This document shows positions 51,711-60,538 of a stretch of 64,000 bases of DNA, one piece after another; position 1 is the stretch's first letter; every line of letters starts with the position of its first letter. The notes under the pieces were generated by a model. It was not told the origin of the DNA. It did no database searches and was given only the letters and a program-made list of their open reading frames with translations. This DNA is from Ferrimicrobium sp. (GTDB taxonomy: Bacteria > Actinomycetota > Acidimicrobiia > Acidimicrobiales > Acidimicrobiaceae): the NCBI RefSeq assembly GCF_027364955.1, contig NZ_DAHXOI010000011.1, positions 22,282-86,281 of the forward strand, in the 5' to 3' direction. The position numbers and the translations under genes were made by a program.

Positions 51711-52631
51711 ATGGCTACCTTAAGCGCATTGATTGAGACAACCTCACGTGGAATCCATGCTCAGGCTTCCAATGAAGAGCTTGTGGCAACGATCCAACGG
51801 TTGAGCGACTCGGAATCTGCCGAGGACCGACAACGACTGAGTGAGGCACAAACACAGCTCTTCGCCCAGAATGCCGGTCTGATCATCAAGATAGCAACGC
51901 GGTACAACAGAGGAAAAGCACTCACACCTGATGAGACCTCGGAGGTGGCCATCAGCGTCTTTGTCGCTGCGCGTCACTACGATCCAGAGAGGGGGAAGTT
52001 CTCATCGTGCCTACCCTGGTACATCAAGTCAGGACTGCAACATGAACACGCGTTCACCCACGAGCGAAGCCAGTCGGTCTACGCGAGAGCGACGGCGAAG
52101 TTGAACAACGCTAGTGAGTACTCCAGAAGCGAAGTGGAGACGGCTGCTGACATCCTTCGTCCCACAGCCCGGCTGTCCTTTGAGGATAATGGCTTGGCAA
52201 ACACACTCACAGATCACCTGTCCGCCGAGGAGATGTTCGTGTCAGTCATGGATGAGATATCAGAGAGCGAGAAGCGCAATCGTCTCTTGGCCTGTATGTC
52301 CGAGGCGGTTGATAGCCTGAGCGACAAGCAACGAGCAATCCTCACTCTTCTCCTAGAACCGCGTAGTGCTAAGAATGATCTTGGAGTCTCCTCGACGCGT
52401 GCCATCGCCACCCAGCTTCACATTCCCGAACAAAGGGTGAGCGAGGAAAAGCTCAAGATTGTCTTGGGCATCCAGCACCACCTCGCAGAGAAGGAACCAG
52501 ATCTATGCCCAGAGCGCTGGTCCGCGCCAATCGAGATCACCGATCTGGATGAGGGTTTCATCCTCGATCTCTTCGGCGAGCCTGTTCGCCACGAGGTCAT
52601 GACCCGACACGCTACCCGGCGTTTGCGTTAG
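51711..52631 (+). CDS. sigma-70 family RNA polymerase sigma factor
   Basis: 306 residues from ATG 51711. Region 2: LFAQNAGLIIKIATRYNRGK, PDETSEVAISVFVAARHYDP, ERGKFSSCLPWYIKSGLQHE. Region 4: VDSLSDKQRAILTLLLEPRS, VSSTRAIATQLHIPEQRVSE, EKLKIVLGI, an HTH. A diverged group 3-like sigma without region 1.1. Element-encoded; its own gene carries the TGCATAT motif, so it is the best candidate to read that motif across the element. Confidence 0.8.
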   Translation: MATLSALIETTSRGIHAQASNEELVATIQRLSDSESAEDRQRLSEAQTQLFAQNAGLIIKIATRYNRGKALTPDETSEVAISVFVAARHYDPERGKFSSCLPWYIKSGLQHEHAFTHERSQSVYARATAKLNNASEYSRSEVETAADILRPTARLSFEDNGLANTLTDHLSAEEMFVSVMDEISESEKRNRLLACMSEAVDSLSDKQRAILTLLLEPRSAKNDLGVSSTRAIATQLHIPEQRVSEEKLKIVLGIQHHLAEKEPDLCPERWSAPIEITDLDEGFILDLFGEPVRHEVMTRHATRRLR

Positions 52632-53582
52632 ACGCGCATTTGGGTGTCCAAGCACGCTATGGATACTGGTCCCAGAGCACTCCACTCAGTTCTCCACCAG
52701 ATGCCTTCTTTCCAACTCGTGCCATCTTGACCCAGTCGTCGGGAGTTCGAAAAAGTCGTTGACTCGTTGGTGAGACGAACCTTCCCGTTGCGATCCAAGT
52801 GAGCTTCGAGGTTGGTGGCGCGAAGAGTCCCCGTCAGATATGACCCAGTCGTTCTCACCCACCTGGTGACCCCCCTCAACCCACTGCTTAAATAGGGACG
52901 TCATGCCGTCATGAAGGTACCTATTTGGAAGACCACGGTCAGGTATCTGGCCCCAACGTATAGATGATCGGTTCCAGAACCAGTAGCCACGGGCAGGCGA
53001 CCAGCACTGATCCTCAGATGGCAGCCTAGTTCGGCGAGTCGTTTGCGCTCAGTGACCTCATTGCGTTGGATCTCCAACCCTGCATATGAGGCTGTTTGTG
53101 TTTCTCGCAGGCATTTTTGGATAGTCCTTTGTCGTGATGGCGATCGCGGTTGTCCACTACCGCGTGTCGCTATTTTCCCAGTTGCCCGCGGGAGCGTCGC
53201 TTTGCAGCCACGGCTACTCTGACGTCCTGGATAGCTATTGACCATTAGGCAGTAAGCCGGTTAGTCATTTTGGGGACCGCTGGTAATTCTGGGATGCTTC
53301 TGGCCCCATTCGCACCAGTCGTAGCGCTTGTCTCCAATGGCAATCCGACCGCACATGCCTCCCCAGCTCCGAAGGTTGTAACGGTCTTCGAGATTCAAGG
53401 TGAGCGGTCGGTATGAGCCTGGCAATTCCGCGCCCGAGAACCTCCGTTGAGTGGACAAGTCGCCGAGTCTGCACCAAACCTGCTGGCCGTTCCTGCCCAG
53501 TCATTGACGGACCAGTATTGACGCAGTGCCAGTAAGCTTTTGAATCTTCGTCATTGGTGGAAGGTAGAGGAGGAACGTATCT
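52632..53582. other. 950-bp interval without a convincing gene
   Basis: Overlapping short frames on the minus strand (52628-52879, 52901-53245, 53261-53504) have partial coding character but no SD, motif or agreed frame; probably decayed genes. It separates backbone from cargo. Confidence 0.45.
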
Positions 53583-54590
53583 GTGGTTGGGTTAGGGAAC
53601 CTACGGGATGGTGCAGAAAGACCCGCTTTGAGGACTGTAGTTTTTGGTGCAAGTGGTTTTATCGGGAGCCATGTCGCCGAACAACTCCACTTGGCAGGCC
53701 ATGACGTCATAGCGCCACTTCGAGCTGGGTCAGATCGGGTGTTTCTCGATAGGATTGGCGTGCGAGTCACCCAGGTTGACTTCGCTGATCAGTCGAGCAT
53801 CGAGGCTGTTGCCAGCTCAGCCGACGTTGTGGTTAACTGCACTGCCGCCGTCCAGGCTTCTCCTCGCCAGGCGCGCCAAGTCGACATTGAGCTCACACGG
53901 CGATTGATTCGCGCGGCCTCTCAGGCTGGGGTTTCTCGGTTCGTGCAATTGTCCACAATCGTGGTCTACGGCTACGCGCCAGGCACTTGCCCAGCCAACG
54001 AGACCACCCCCTGTCGACCGTCTCACCCAATCTCCAAACTGGCTGTCGAACGTGAAGATACTGTGCGCGCCGTTGCCAGGGATGCCGGTATCGATTATGT
54101 GATCTTGCGGCCCGCTAGTACGATTGGCTCTCGCGATAAGACTTCTTTTTTTTCGCAGCTTGCCCAAGCACATGCGGCGAACAGGTTCCCGATGATCGAC
54201 CGTGGCATGGCCCGGTTCTCCTGCGTAGACACCAGAGACATCGGTCGCGCCATGGCCTTTCTCGCCGAACTTCCTGAAGCGGTTGGCGAGACCTACCTTT
54301 TGCGGGGCTTCGAGCTCTCGTGGGCGCAACTCAAGGAGGTGCTGGATGTGCACCGAGGTGTGGTCGCAAAGACTAGGAGCGTTCCCCGTCCCTTGGCTCT
54401 TGGCCTCGCCACCGCACAGGAGAGGCTGTTGAAGAACCCGACCCTCACCCGTTACGCGGTTGAGGCGCTCTGTCACGACCGGATCTGGGATGACGCGAAG
54501 CTTCGCTCTGCTGGCTTCGACACCGCATACGACCTCCATCAGTCGATTGATGTCGCGCTCTTGGCACTCGGCGAAAAAGAGAACCGATGA
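53583..54590 (+). CDS. NAD-dependent epimerase/dehydratase (extended SDR)
   Basis: 335 residues. Rossmann motif TVVFGASGFIGSHVAEQLHL near residue 18; DVVVNCTAAVQ; FVQLSTIVVYG with catalytic Ser; YVILRPASTIG. The usual Y-x3-K is replaced: after SHPISKLAVE the Tyr position is Ile/Ser, so the catalytic residue may be missing. Substrate unknown. Its stop overlaps the TetR start by 4 bp. Confidence 0.75.
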   Translation: MVGLGNLRDGAERPALRTVVFGASGFIGSHVAEQLHLAGHDVIAPLRAGSDRVFLDRIGVRVTQVDFADQSSIEAVASSADVVVNCTAAVQASPRQARQVDIELTRRLIRAASQAGVSRFVQLSTIVVYGYAPGTCPANETTPCRPSHPISKLAVEREDTVRAVARDAGIDYVILRPASTIGSRDKTSFFSQLAQAHAANRFPMIDRGMARFSCVDTRDIGRAMAFLAELPEAVGETYLLRGFELSWAQLKEVLDVHRGVVAKTRSVPRPLALGLATAQERLLKNPTLTRYAVEALCHDRIWDDAKLRSAGFDTAYDLHQSIDVALLALGEKENR

Positions 54591-55189
54591 GGACCAGAAC
54601 CGACCCTGTCGTCCAGCGCCGACACATCCTCGACGCTGCCCGCCAAGTCTTCGCCAACCGCGGCTACGCCGGGAGCAGCATGGTCGACATCGCGCAGACG
54701 GCGAACATCAAACGCACCCTCCTTTACCACTACTTCCAAGATAAAGACGAGATCCTTCTCCAACTCCTCCTCGGCGCACTTGATCAAGTTGAACAGCTAG
54801 TTGCTTGGGTCTGGCGTACCGGAGGCACCTCGACCGAGCAGATCGGGCTGCTAATCGATGGCTACTTCGAGTTAATGGAGGCACAACCCGGACTTGCCGA
54901 GCTTCTTGTCGATGCAGGGGCGGTACGCAATGGACCCTCCTTGCTTGAATACCATGCACGTATCGGTCGTCTGAGGGTCACGCTGCTCGAATGGACCCAC
55001 AGCATCAGCGCTAGCAGCCCAGGGGAAGGCCATGTTGAAGAGTTCCTGCTTGTCGCACTTGGTGCCCTTTTCATCTGGTTCCTTCCAACGCCCTTCGCTC
55101 AAGCCCTCACCAGCGCAGCGCCGCGGTCGGCCGAACAGTACAAAGAGGTTCTGCACCAACTGCTTGCCGGTTGGACTGGCTTGCGCTGA
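54587..55189 (+). CDS. TetR/AcrR-family regulator
   Basis: 200 residues. N-terminal HTH: RRHILDAARQVFANRGYAGS, SMVDIAQTANIKRTLLYHYF, QDKDEILLQLLLGALDQ. The C-terminal ligand-binding region ends with EQYKEVLHQLLAGW. Co-translated with the epimerase gene and probably regulates it. Confidence 0.88.
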   Translation: MRTRTDPVVQRRHILDAARQVFANRGYAGSSMVDIAQTANIKRTLLYHYFQDKDEILLQLLLGALDQVEQLVAWVWRTGGTSTEQIGLLIDGYFELMEAQPGLAELLVDAGAVRNGPSLLEYHARIGRLRVTLLEWTHSISASSPGEGHVEEFLLVALGALFIWFLPTPFAQALTSAAPRSAEQYKEVLHQLLAGWTGLR

Positions 55190-55334
55190 GGCAGGAGCAA
55201 GCAGGAGTTGTCGAGATCTCGTGATAGTCGATTGTGTTCTGGACTTTGCTGCAGGTGAGGTAGGACGCGACGACCGTGTCAGTCGGAACCCTGAAGCTCC
55301 GGGAAGCGTGGGCATCGTGCAGGTGGATAGATCT

Positions 55335-55523
55335 TTATAGTTCAACCTCGCAAGTCAATACTGGTCGGATCGTTGCTGCTTCCATAAAGTGAGCACTACT
55401 GTTGCCAAACACTACGATCACCCATACCCCGAGATCATCGGACTCGGACTCCTTGATGGTTCCGGCCCCATGAGCGCCAACAACTCTCTCAACCGCTTGA
55501 TAAGCCAGATATGCAGTGTTCAT
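55335..55523 (-). CDS. small hypothetical protein
   Basis: 62 residues from ATG 55523 (GAGGACAGGGGG upstream). LAYQAVERVVGAHGAGTIKE then LGVWVIVVFGNSSAHF. Not recognised. It follows the 55883 gene by 21 bp and is likely co-transcribed. Confidence 0.45.
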   Translation of the reverse strand: MNTAYLAYQAVERVVGAHGAGTIKESESDDLGVWVIVVFGNSSAHFMEAATIRPVLTCEVEL

Positions 55524-55544
55524 GCCAACCCCCTGTCCTCCAGG

Positions 55545-55883
55545 TCAAATATGTCGACCACGCACACGAGGCTCGGGTTTGGTCCGATAGGCCGAGTCCT
55601 CGAACTTGCCAAAACATTCGCCACAGGCATCTCCATCCTCTACCTGGTCACGAAATACCACCTTCGGGAATTCTCCAGAATCGTATGTCGTTTCGTTGTC
55701 GTAGTCGACGTCCTGGGTTTCGGCGATGATATGGAGTGCTGTCTCAATGTCAGAGGCCTCTACCTTGTCGACCTCCCACGCATCTGGCAAGGCACCCAAA
55801 ATACACGCGGGGCAGATGAGATCTGCCTTGTAGGTGTAGGCAACGATGTCGTAGCTGTTTTGATAGTAGAAATCTCTCACCAT
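55545..55883 (-). CDS. hypothetical protein with CxxC pairs
   Basis: 112 residues from ATG 55883 (AAGGAGGTC upstream). YKADLICPACILGALPDAWE and DGDACGECFGKFEDS give two CxxC pairs, a likely zinc site; the middle is acidic. It resembles small actinobacterial and phage proteins with a CPxC...CxxC layout. Element motif upstream. Confidence 0.6.
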   Translation of the reverse strand: MVRDFYYQNSYDIVAYTYKADLICPACILGALPDAWEVDKVEASDIETALHIIAETQDVDYDNETTYDSGEFPKVVFRDQVEDGDACGECFGKFEDSAYRTKPEPRVRGRHI

Positions 55884-55902
55884 GACCTCCTTGGTTTCTC
55901 CT

Positions 55903-55919
55903 CCATATATATGCACCAA
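55903..55919 (-). promoter_or_regulatory. TGCATATATA promoter motif, 55883 gene
   Basis: TTGGTGCATATATATGG on the minus strand, 19 bp before ATG 55883; consensus-quality. Confidence 0.65.
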
Positions 55920-55929
55920 CCATGCGTCG

Positions 55930-58239
55930 TTAGAAGAGCCGCATCTGTCGCCTTGCCCCGACAACAACCTCCTGTTGTCGAACTTGGGCTCGTCCATCCT
56001 CAGCCAGCATCTTCACCGCCAGGGTGTTAGAAAACGCCTTTGCGAAGACTTCACGTTCGACTCCTGCAGGATTTGGATTTCCCTTATGTCTCGCGGCATC
56101 GAACAGCTCGGGGTTACTCGATTCGGCAAGGAACCCATTCACAACACCGTGAAGATCCCGCAGGCGGTCAAAGACAACCGCTGATCCCGCTCGCGCAAAT
56201 AACTCCGTTGGTGTAGTCCAGTAGCCAGTCGCTTTGGCACCATTGAGTAGTTGGGCTTGGGCTAGATACTCGCTCTGTCCTCGGTGAAGCACAGGATCAC
56301 GTCTAAGGACCCGATCAAGTTTGATCCAGGTGGCACCGGAGGTCCGACTGGCCCACAATGTGGCCAAAGCGTTTGCCGTCGTCTCTGGCACTCCATGTTC
56401 AACAAGCCCACTCGCCATATTGGCGATGACTACCTCGTAGTCGATTTGATGCCCCGTGCAGGCGTAGGCTATGACGGGGGTTGGGTGAGTTGCCCATTTG
56501 GCAATGGTTTCACTCATCGCGACACCAACAACCCGCCAAGCACTTACCCCTCCACTTGATCGAGCAAGCTCTGCCTCGACTCTCGATGGGAGTACAGCCT
56601 CGAGCATGAGATCACGTTTGTGGGCAACGGCACTAGCTAGAGCCTGTTCTCGTGCCTCAGGGATGGCCTGTCGTAGCAACTGCACGAATTCATACACCGG
56701 GTTGCCCGCGATCGCAGAGGCTGAGTCACAACCAAGGTGGAGATCGGCCGCTACCTTGTGGTCATAGCCGTGCATCCATTCATGGGCGAGTGCCCCTCCT
56801 CCTTTGGTTTTGGTGAGGTTAATCACGTGTCGAGCAGGTTCATAATGTGCGCTAGCACTTCCTCCACGCCCACGCGCACCGAGAGCAAGGCCCAGATTCT
56901 GCACACCTGATTCGAGCTCGAGAGGTAGAGCCAGGTATTGCGTTGACACTCCCAACGCTAAGGCGAGATCGCTCATCGCGTCGTATGCGAGGTTGAGCAT
57001 CTCCTGGCGCTCTGACTGGGTCGCCCAGTTCCCATACTGGATACCGCGAAAGGGCACCAGCTCGCACAACTCAGCTTCACTAACGTTACCTACTCGAGGT
57101 GATGGACCTCCACCCGAAACCTCACGCCCTAGATGCTCAAAACGCGTCGGTGGCATAACCTTCTCGTGAAGGATGCTCTCGAACGACTCGGCATCACTGT
57201 TCTCGACCGAACCCGTGTCCGCCTCGGCAGTTGAGGTCTTTTTCGCTAAGGGTACTCTGAACGGGTTGAAGCTCGCATCTGAGACAACGCGGGCATATAC
57301 CTCCCTCGCTACCTCATCCCCGACGGCTATAGGATCGTCAAGATACTGGTCGATCGCCTGGTAGCGAATCCCCGTATGGATGTTGTCTGGGCAATAAGTG
57401 CCCGTCACAGAGTCATCGACATAGCGGCGTAGCCACGACCTGAGCGCTACCTTGGTGTCGCTCAGCCAACTCTCCTTTAGCACCAACTCGTCTATGACCC
57501 CTCGCAGGTGTGCCTCATAATCGACCACGCACTCCCGGAACACCTCTGATTTCGCGATGCGCAACCGCTGGCTAAGGTCCCGCCCTCTTGTTCGCACGAG
57601 ACCCATCAGTGCCTGGCCACGTTGTTGTTCCTGATCTAGCCAGTGAGCAACCGCCTCAGGTACGTCCTTTTCAACCGCAAAGCTTGTGTCTGAATCGTGA
57701 TTGGGCAGGAGCTTTTGAATCTCCTCTAGTGCATGAATACCAGCGAAGAACCCACTGTATGACTCTTTGCTTGGCGGACTCAGAATCATCGCCTTGTTGA
57801 TATCGAGCCACGATGTATTCGGAGGGATCTGTTCCATCTCCATTTCGATGCGGGTGAGTACCGCTGTGTAAATGTGTCCAAAGACGTAGGCACTATAAGG
57901 CGGAATCACCCACAGCCGCCCGCTGGTTGTCGTGGTCGGCTTCACCTCAGTGGAGGCTGCAGATGCTGCGAAACTACGATAGAGCACTCGCCACGCTAGG
58001 GCCAAGGCGGGGTTCGCGTTCTCGGATTGCAGCTGGGCCAGACGGCTGTTGAGCGATCCCCATACATCATCTCGACGGATCTCAGTCAGCTTGGCAATCA
58101 CCACATCGGCGGGATACCCAAAGTCAGATTGGGCCATGGTACCAAGGTCATCGAGAACTTTGAGTGCAGTCCCATTGTCGTGTTTGCGGGCTCCTGGAAT
58201 GTGTTCCCCATAATCTGTACGAGTCTGAGTAGCAGCCAT
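55930..58239 (-). CDS. LPD1-domain polyvalent protein with zincin-like motif
   Basis: 769 residues from ATG 58239 (ATG 58245 is two codons earlier). The large polyvalent-protein-associated domain 1 pattern is strong: FRGIQYGNWATQSERQEMLN, LAYDAMSDLALALGV, GLALGARGRGGSASAHYEPA, HVINLTKTKGGGALAHEWMH (HEWMHGYD zincin-like), and a later TGYWTTPTELFARAGSA. The first 400 residues are helical and not recognised. LPD1 proteins are injected or carried by conjugative elements and phages and may act in the recipient. The motif reaches to the start, so the mRNA is leaderless. Confidence 0.75.
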   Translation of the reverse strand: MAATQTRTDYGEHIPGARKHDNGTALKVLDDLGTMAQSDFGYPADVVIAKLTEIRRDDVWGSLNSRLAQLQSENANPALALAWRVLYRSFAASAASTEVKPTTTTSGRLWVIPPYSAYVFGHIYTAVLTRIEMEMEQIPPNTSWLDINKAMILSPPSKESYSGFFAGIHALEEIQKLLPNHDSDTSFAVEKDVPEAVAHWLDQEQQRGQALMGLVRTRGRDLSQRLRIAKSEVFRECVVDYEAHLRGVIDELVLKESWLSDTKVALRSWLRRYVDDSVTGTYCPDNIHTGIRYQAIDQYLDDPIAVGDEVAREVYARVVSDASFNPFRVPLAKKTSTAEADTGSVENSDAESFESILHEKVMPPTRFEHLGREVSGGGPSPRVGNVSEAELCELVPFRGIQYGNWATQSERQEMLNLAYDAMSDLALALGVSTQYLALPLELESGVQNLGLALGARGRGGSASAHYEPARHVINLTKTKGGGALAHEWMHGYDHKVAADLHLGCDSASAIAGNPVYEFVQLLRQAIPEAREQALASAVAHKRDLMLEAVLPSRVEAELARSSGGVSAWRVVGVAMSETIAKWATHPTPVIAYACTGHQIDYEVVIANMASGLVEHGVPETTANALATLWASRTSGATWIKLDRVLRRDPVLHRGQSEYLAQAQLLNGAKATGYWTTPTELFARAGSAVVFDRLRDLHGVVNGFLAESSNPELFDAARHKGNPNPAGVEREVFAKAFSNTLAVKMLAEDGRAQVRQQEVVVGARRQMRLF

Positions 58240-58244
58240 GAGCA

Positions 58245-58258
58245 TGTATATGCACCAA
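58245..58258 (-). promoter_or_regulatory. TGCATATACA promoter motif, LPD1 gene
   Basis: TTGGTGCATATACATGCTC then ATG 58239 on the minus strand. Same spacing as at prim-pol and relaxase. Confidence 0.65.
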
Positions 58259-58259
58259 G

Positions 58260-58654
58260 TGGGCCACTCATGAACATCTGAGCGCCCAGTGGCACTCGAC
58301 TTGGGAGTGTCACGCGATGGGCTTTCCACCGACATGGGCTAAAATTCCGGCAGGCCAGACCTGGATTTGGTGGTGCCTCCTTTGTAAGTCATACACATCA
58401 TCGCGATAGCTAGCCTTGGACTGCGCGACCCGGAGGATGCACAGTGCAATAGACTCGTCGCTGATGCACACAACTTGGCGCGACAGATATGACGATTCTT
58501 GCCGAACGATCAACGACGCGTTAGATAGGTCACCTTTCGCTGTCTTCAAAGCTCGTCCTCTCTGGACAGGCTGCGGATCACCGGCAATGCATCAACGAGC
58601 ACTCTTGTCGCGCCTGAGTGTGTACCCACTTGGCTTGATTACGGGCACGGATCG
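58260..58654. other. intergenic, nothing recognised
   Basis: Divergent region between the LPD1 gene and the phosphatase; short frames only, no motif besides that of the LPD1 gene. Confidence 0.4.
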
Positions 58655-59383
58655 ATGACGGGCGAACGGGCACTTCGTGTAGACGGACTTGTAAACGCGC
58701 GAGATCTTGGTGGCCTTCGACGACGCAACGGCAGCTACACGCCGAGGGGTGTCTTCTTTCGCTCCGAGAACGTCGACCGGGTGAGCGAAGCGGGCTGGGA
58801 GCAGATCTGGGAAGCAGGGATACGTACAGTCGTTGATCTTCGCCAGCCGAGTGAAAGAAGCTGCGATGTTGGATCCCGGCCCGGCTGGCTGACGATACGC
58901 CAGGTCGATCTGGACGGCTTGGACAACGAGGACTTCTGGAGCAACTACTGGGACAACGGGCTCAAAGGCACGGCACTCTACTTTCTCCCTCATCTTCAGG
59001 CGATGCCAGAGCGCGCCGGTGCGGCTCTGTCGGCAATCCTGAATGCTCCACCGGGTGGAGTAATGTTCCATTGCATGTCGGGACGGGATCGCACAGGCAT
59101 GATCGCGATGCTGTTGTTGAGAGCTGTCGATGCCGATACTGAGGACATCGTTGACGACTACCTGGAGACTGTCCGTCTTGGCGAGTTGCGGGCAGCCTCC
59201 GAGAACCAAGACAACGACGAGAACGCGAGGGAAGAGCTATGTCGCTCCCATGGCACCACGACCGAGAACGCCTTTCGCTCGGCGTTATCGCAACTGCAAC
59301 TTCCCGCCTTTCTCACCTTGGCCGACCTGAGCGAACCCGACCTAGAAGCCCTGCGTAGTTGGCGGAACACAATCCAGGACTGA
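58655..59383 (+). CDS. tyrosine-protein phosphatase (Y_phosphatase3 type)
   Basis: 242 residues. NARDLGGLRRRNGSYTPRGV, FFRSENVDRVSEAGWEQI, TVVDLRQPSER, and the P-loop VMFHCMSGRDRTGMIAMLLL with Cys and Arg of C-x5-R. The family includes protein-tyrosine and phosphoinositide phosphatases. No element motif; cargo or host gene. Start ATG 58655 lacks a clear SD. Confidence 0.85.
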   Translation: MTGERALRVDGLVNARDLGGLRRRNGSYTPRGVFFRSENVDRVSEAGWEQIWEAGIRTVVDLRQPSERSCDVGSRPGWLTIRQVDLDGLDNEDFWSNYWDNGLKGTALYFLPHLQAMPERAGAALSAILNAPPGGVMFHCMSGRDRTGMIAMLLLRAVDADTEDIVDDYLETVRLGELRAASENQDNDENAREELCRSHGTTTENAFRSALSQLQLPAFLTLADLSEPDLEALRSWRNTIQD

Positions 59384-59708
59384 CTTTCACAGCCGCCTTG
59401 GAGCCTAGAACATGGGTAGTGTCAGATGAGTTTGACGAGAAGGTCGTGGAGGACTGGATTGAGCGCATACCGTCCAAGCGATTACAGACCATCACGCGAG
59501 TGCAGATGAGCAGGATCCTAGAAGAGGCAGATCGGGAAGCGAGCGTGGGATATAGCTCGAAGGTCCGCGCGTGGTCGATTGGCGTGATACGGATTGTGAT
59601 ACGGATTATCGTTGAATCACGGCGCATGACCCACTGTGGATTCTCTAACGTACCCTGTGAACTGCCCTAACAGGCTAGCCACGTCCAACAGTATTGTATG
59701 AGATCTAA

Positions 59709-59753
59709 CTTTGGATCAGGAGGTTCCAGGTTCGAGCCCTGGCCCGCCAGCCA
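59709..59753 (+). other. att site: 3' half of a tRNA-Gln-like gene
   Basis: From CTTTGGATCAGG (anticodon loop) through the T arm CCAGG-TTCGAGC-CCTGG to the acceptor strand CCCGCCA, G and CCA, this is the last 45 bases of a tRNA. The 5' half, including the complementary TGGCGGG, is absent upstream. G73 with a U1-A72-type acceptor and a TTG anticodon fit tRNA-Gln. Such half-tRNAs mark attL/attR of tyrosine-recombinase elements. Confidence 0.75.
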
Positions 59754-59870
59754 CAAAAGCCCAGTTCGGCGTGGGTATAGCCCCAAGAGCTGATGCGAGT
59801 TTTGGTTTTGCATCATCAAAATGCCAAGCCCGCCATCGCCCAGGGTTCTTTCACTGAGTTCGGGCCTTGA

Positions 59871-60210
59871 AACTGTCGTATCCGCGCCGATGCGGGCCCT
59901 GATCCAGCGACCGGCAAACGCCGGCAAGTGTCGAAAGTCATCAACGGTGGCAAGCGGGAAGCCGAACGTGCACTCCGTCAAGTCATGAACGAAGTCGAGT
60001 CCGGGATCGAACACAACACCAAACGAACAGTCGCCGATGTTGTCACCGAGGGGTGGGATCAAAAACGTAGGATCCTCACCCCAAAGACCATCGAGTACCA
60101 CTGAGAGGCACTACAGATCTTTCCCCTCCCAGCCCTGGGTTCGCGTAAGGTCATGACTATCAACGTGCCTGATCGCGATGGGCTCGCTGCACTGCAGCTG
60201 CCAAGAATGG
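59871..60210 (+). pseudogene. tyrosine integrase, N-terminal remnant
   Basis: RIRADAGPDPATGKRRQVSK, INGGKREAERALRQVMNEVE, RTVADVVTEGWDQKRRILTP match the arm-binding and core-binding N-terminus of phage/ICE integrases. A TGA (60102) follows KTIEYH, yet similarity continues as EALQIFPLPALGSRKVMTIN. No catalytic domain follows. A dead integrase beside an att site. Confidence 0.7.
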
Positions 60211-60538
60211 GGGTTGAATTTTCTCATTTACGGCATTCTTGACAAGGTTGATCAGTAGGTAGTTGTAGGAATGGGCATTCCGACTGGTGTCAGTTGAAAG
60301 GGTAAACGGATAAGTTTTTCGCATCTTGGTGGTAGCAGAACGATTCGGGTAGTCACCTTGGGTTTTAAGGTTTGTGGACACGGCTACGGGAATTGGGATT
60401 ATCGTTGGAAGGGTCAGAGGCGCGGAGGTTGCCGGTTTGGCTCGGGTTTGCCAGCAACTCGATGATGGAGTGGAGCTGCGTTATTCTGATAAGGTGCGTT
60501 GAAAGCGGGCGGTTCACTGCGTATGGGGGATTTGCATT
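60211..60538. other. intergenic upstream of the hydrolase
   Basis: No gene. It probably holds the hydrolase promoter. Confidence 0.4.

Noticed and set aside
59359..59670. 104-codon frame after the phosphatase
   Set aside because: The middle looks partly coding, but it overlaps the phosphatase end, has no start signal and no recognised family.
59660..59753. A complete tRNA-Gln gene
   Set aside because: No acceptor 5' strand (TGGCGGG), D arm or paired anticodon stem is present upstream; only the 3' half matches.
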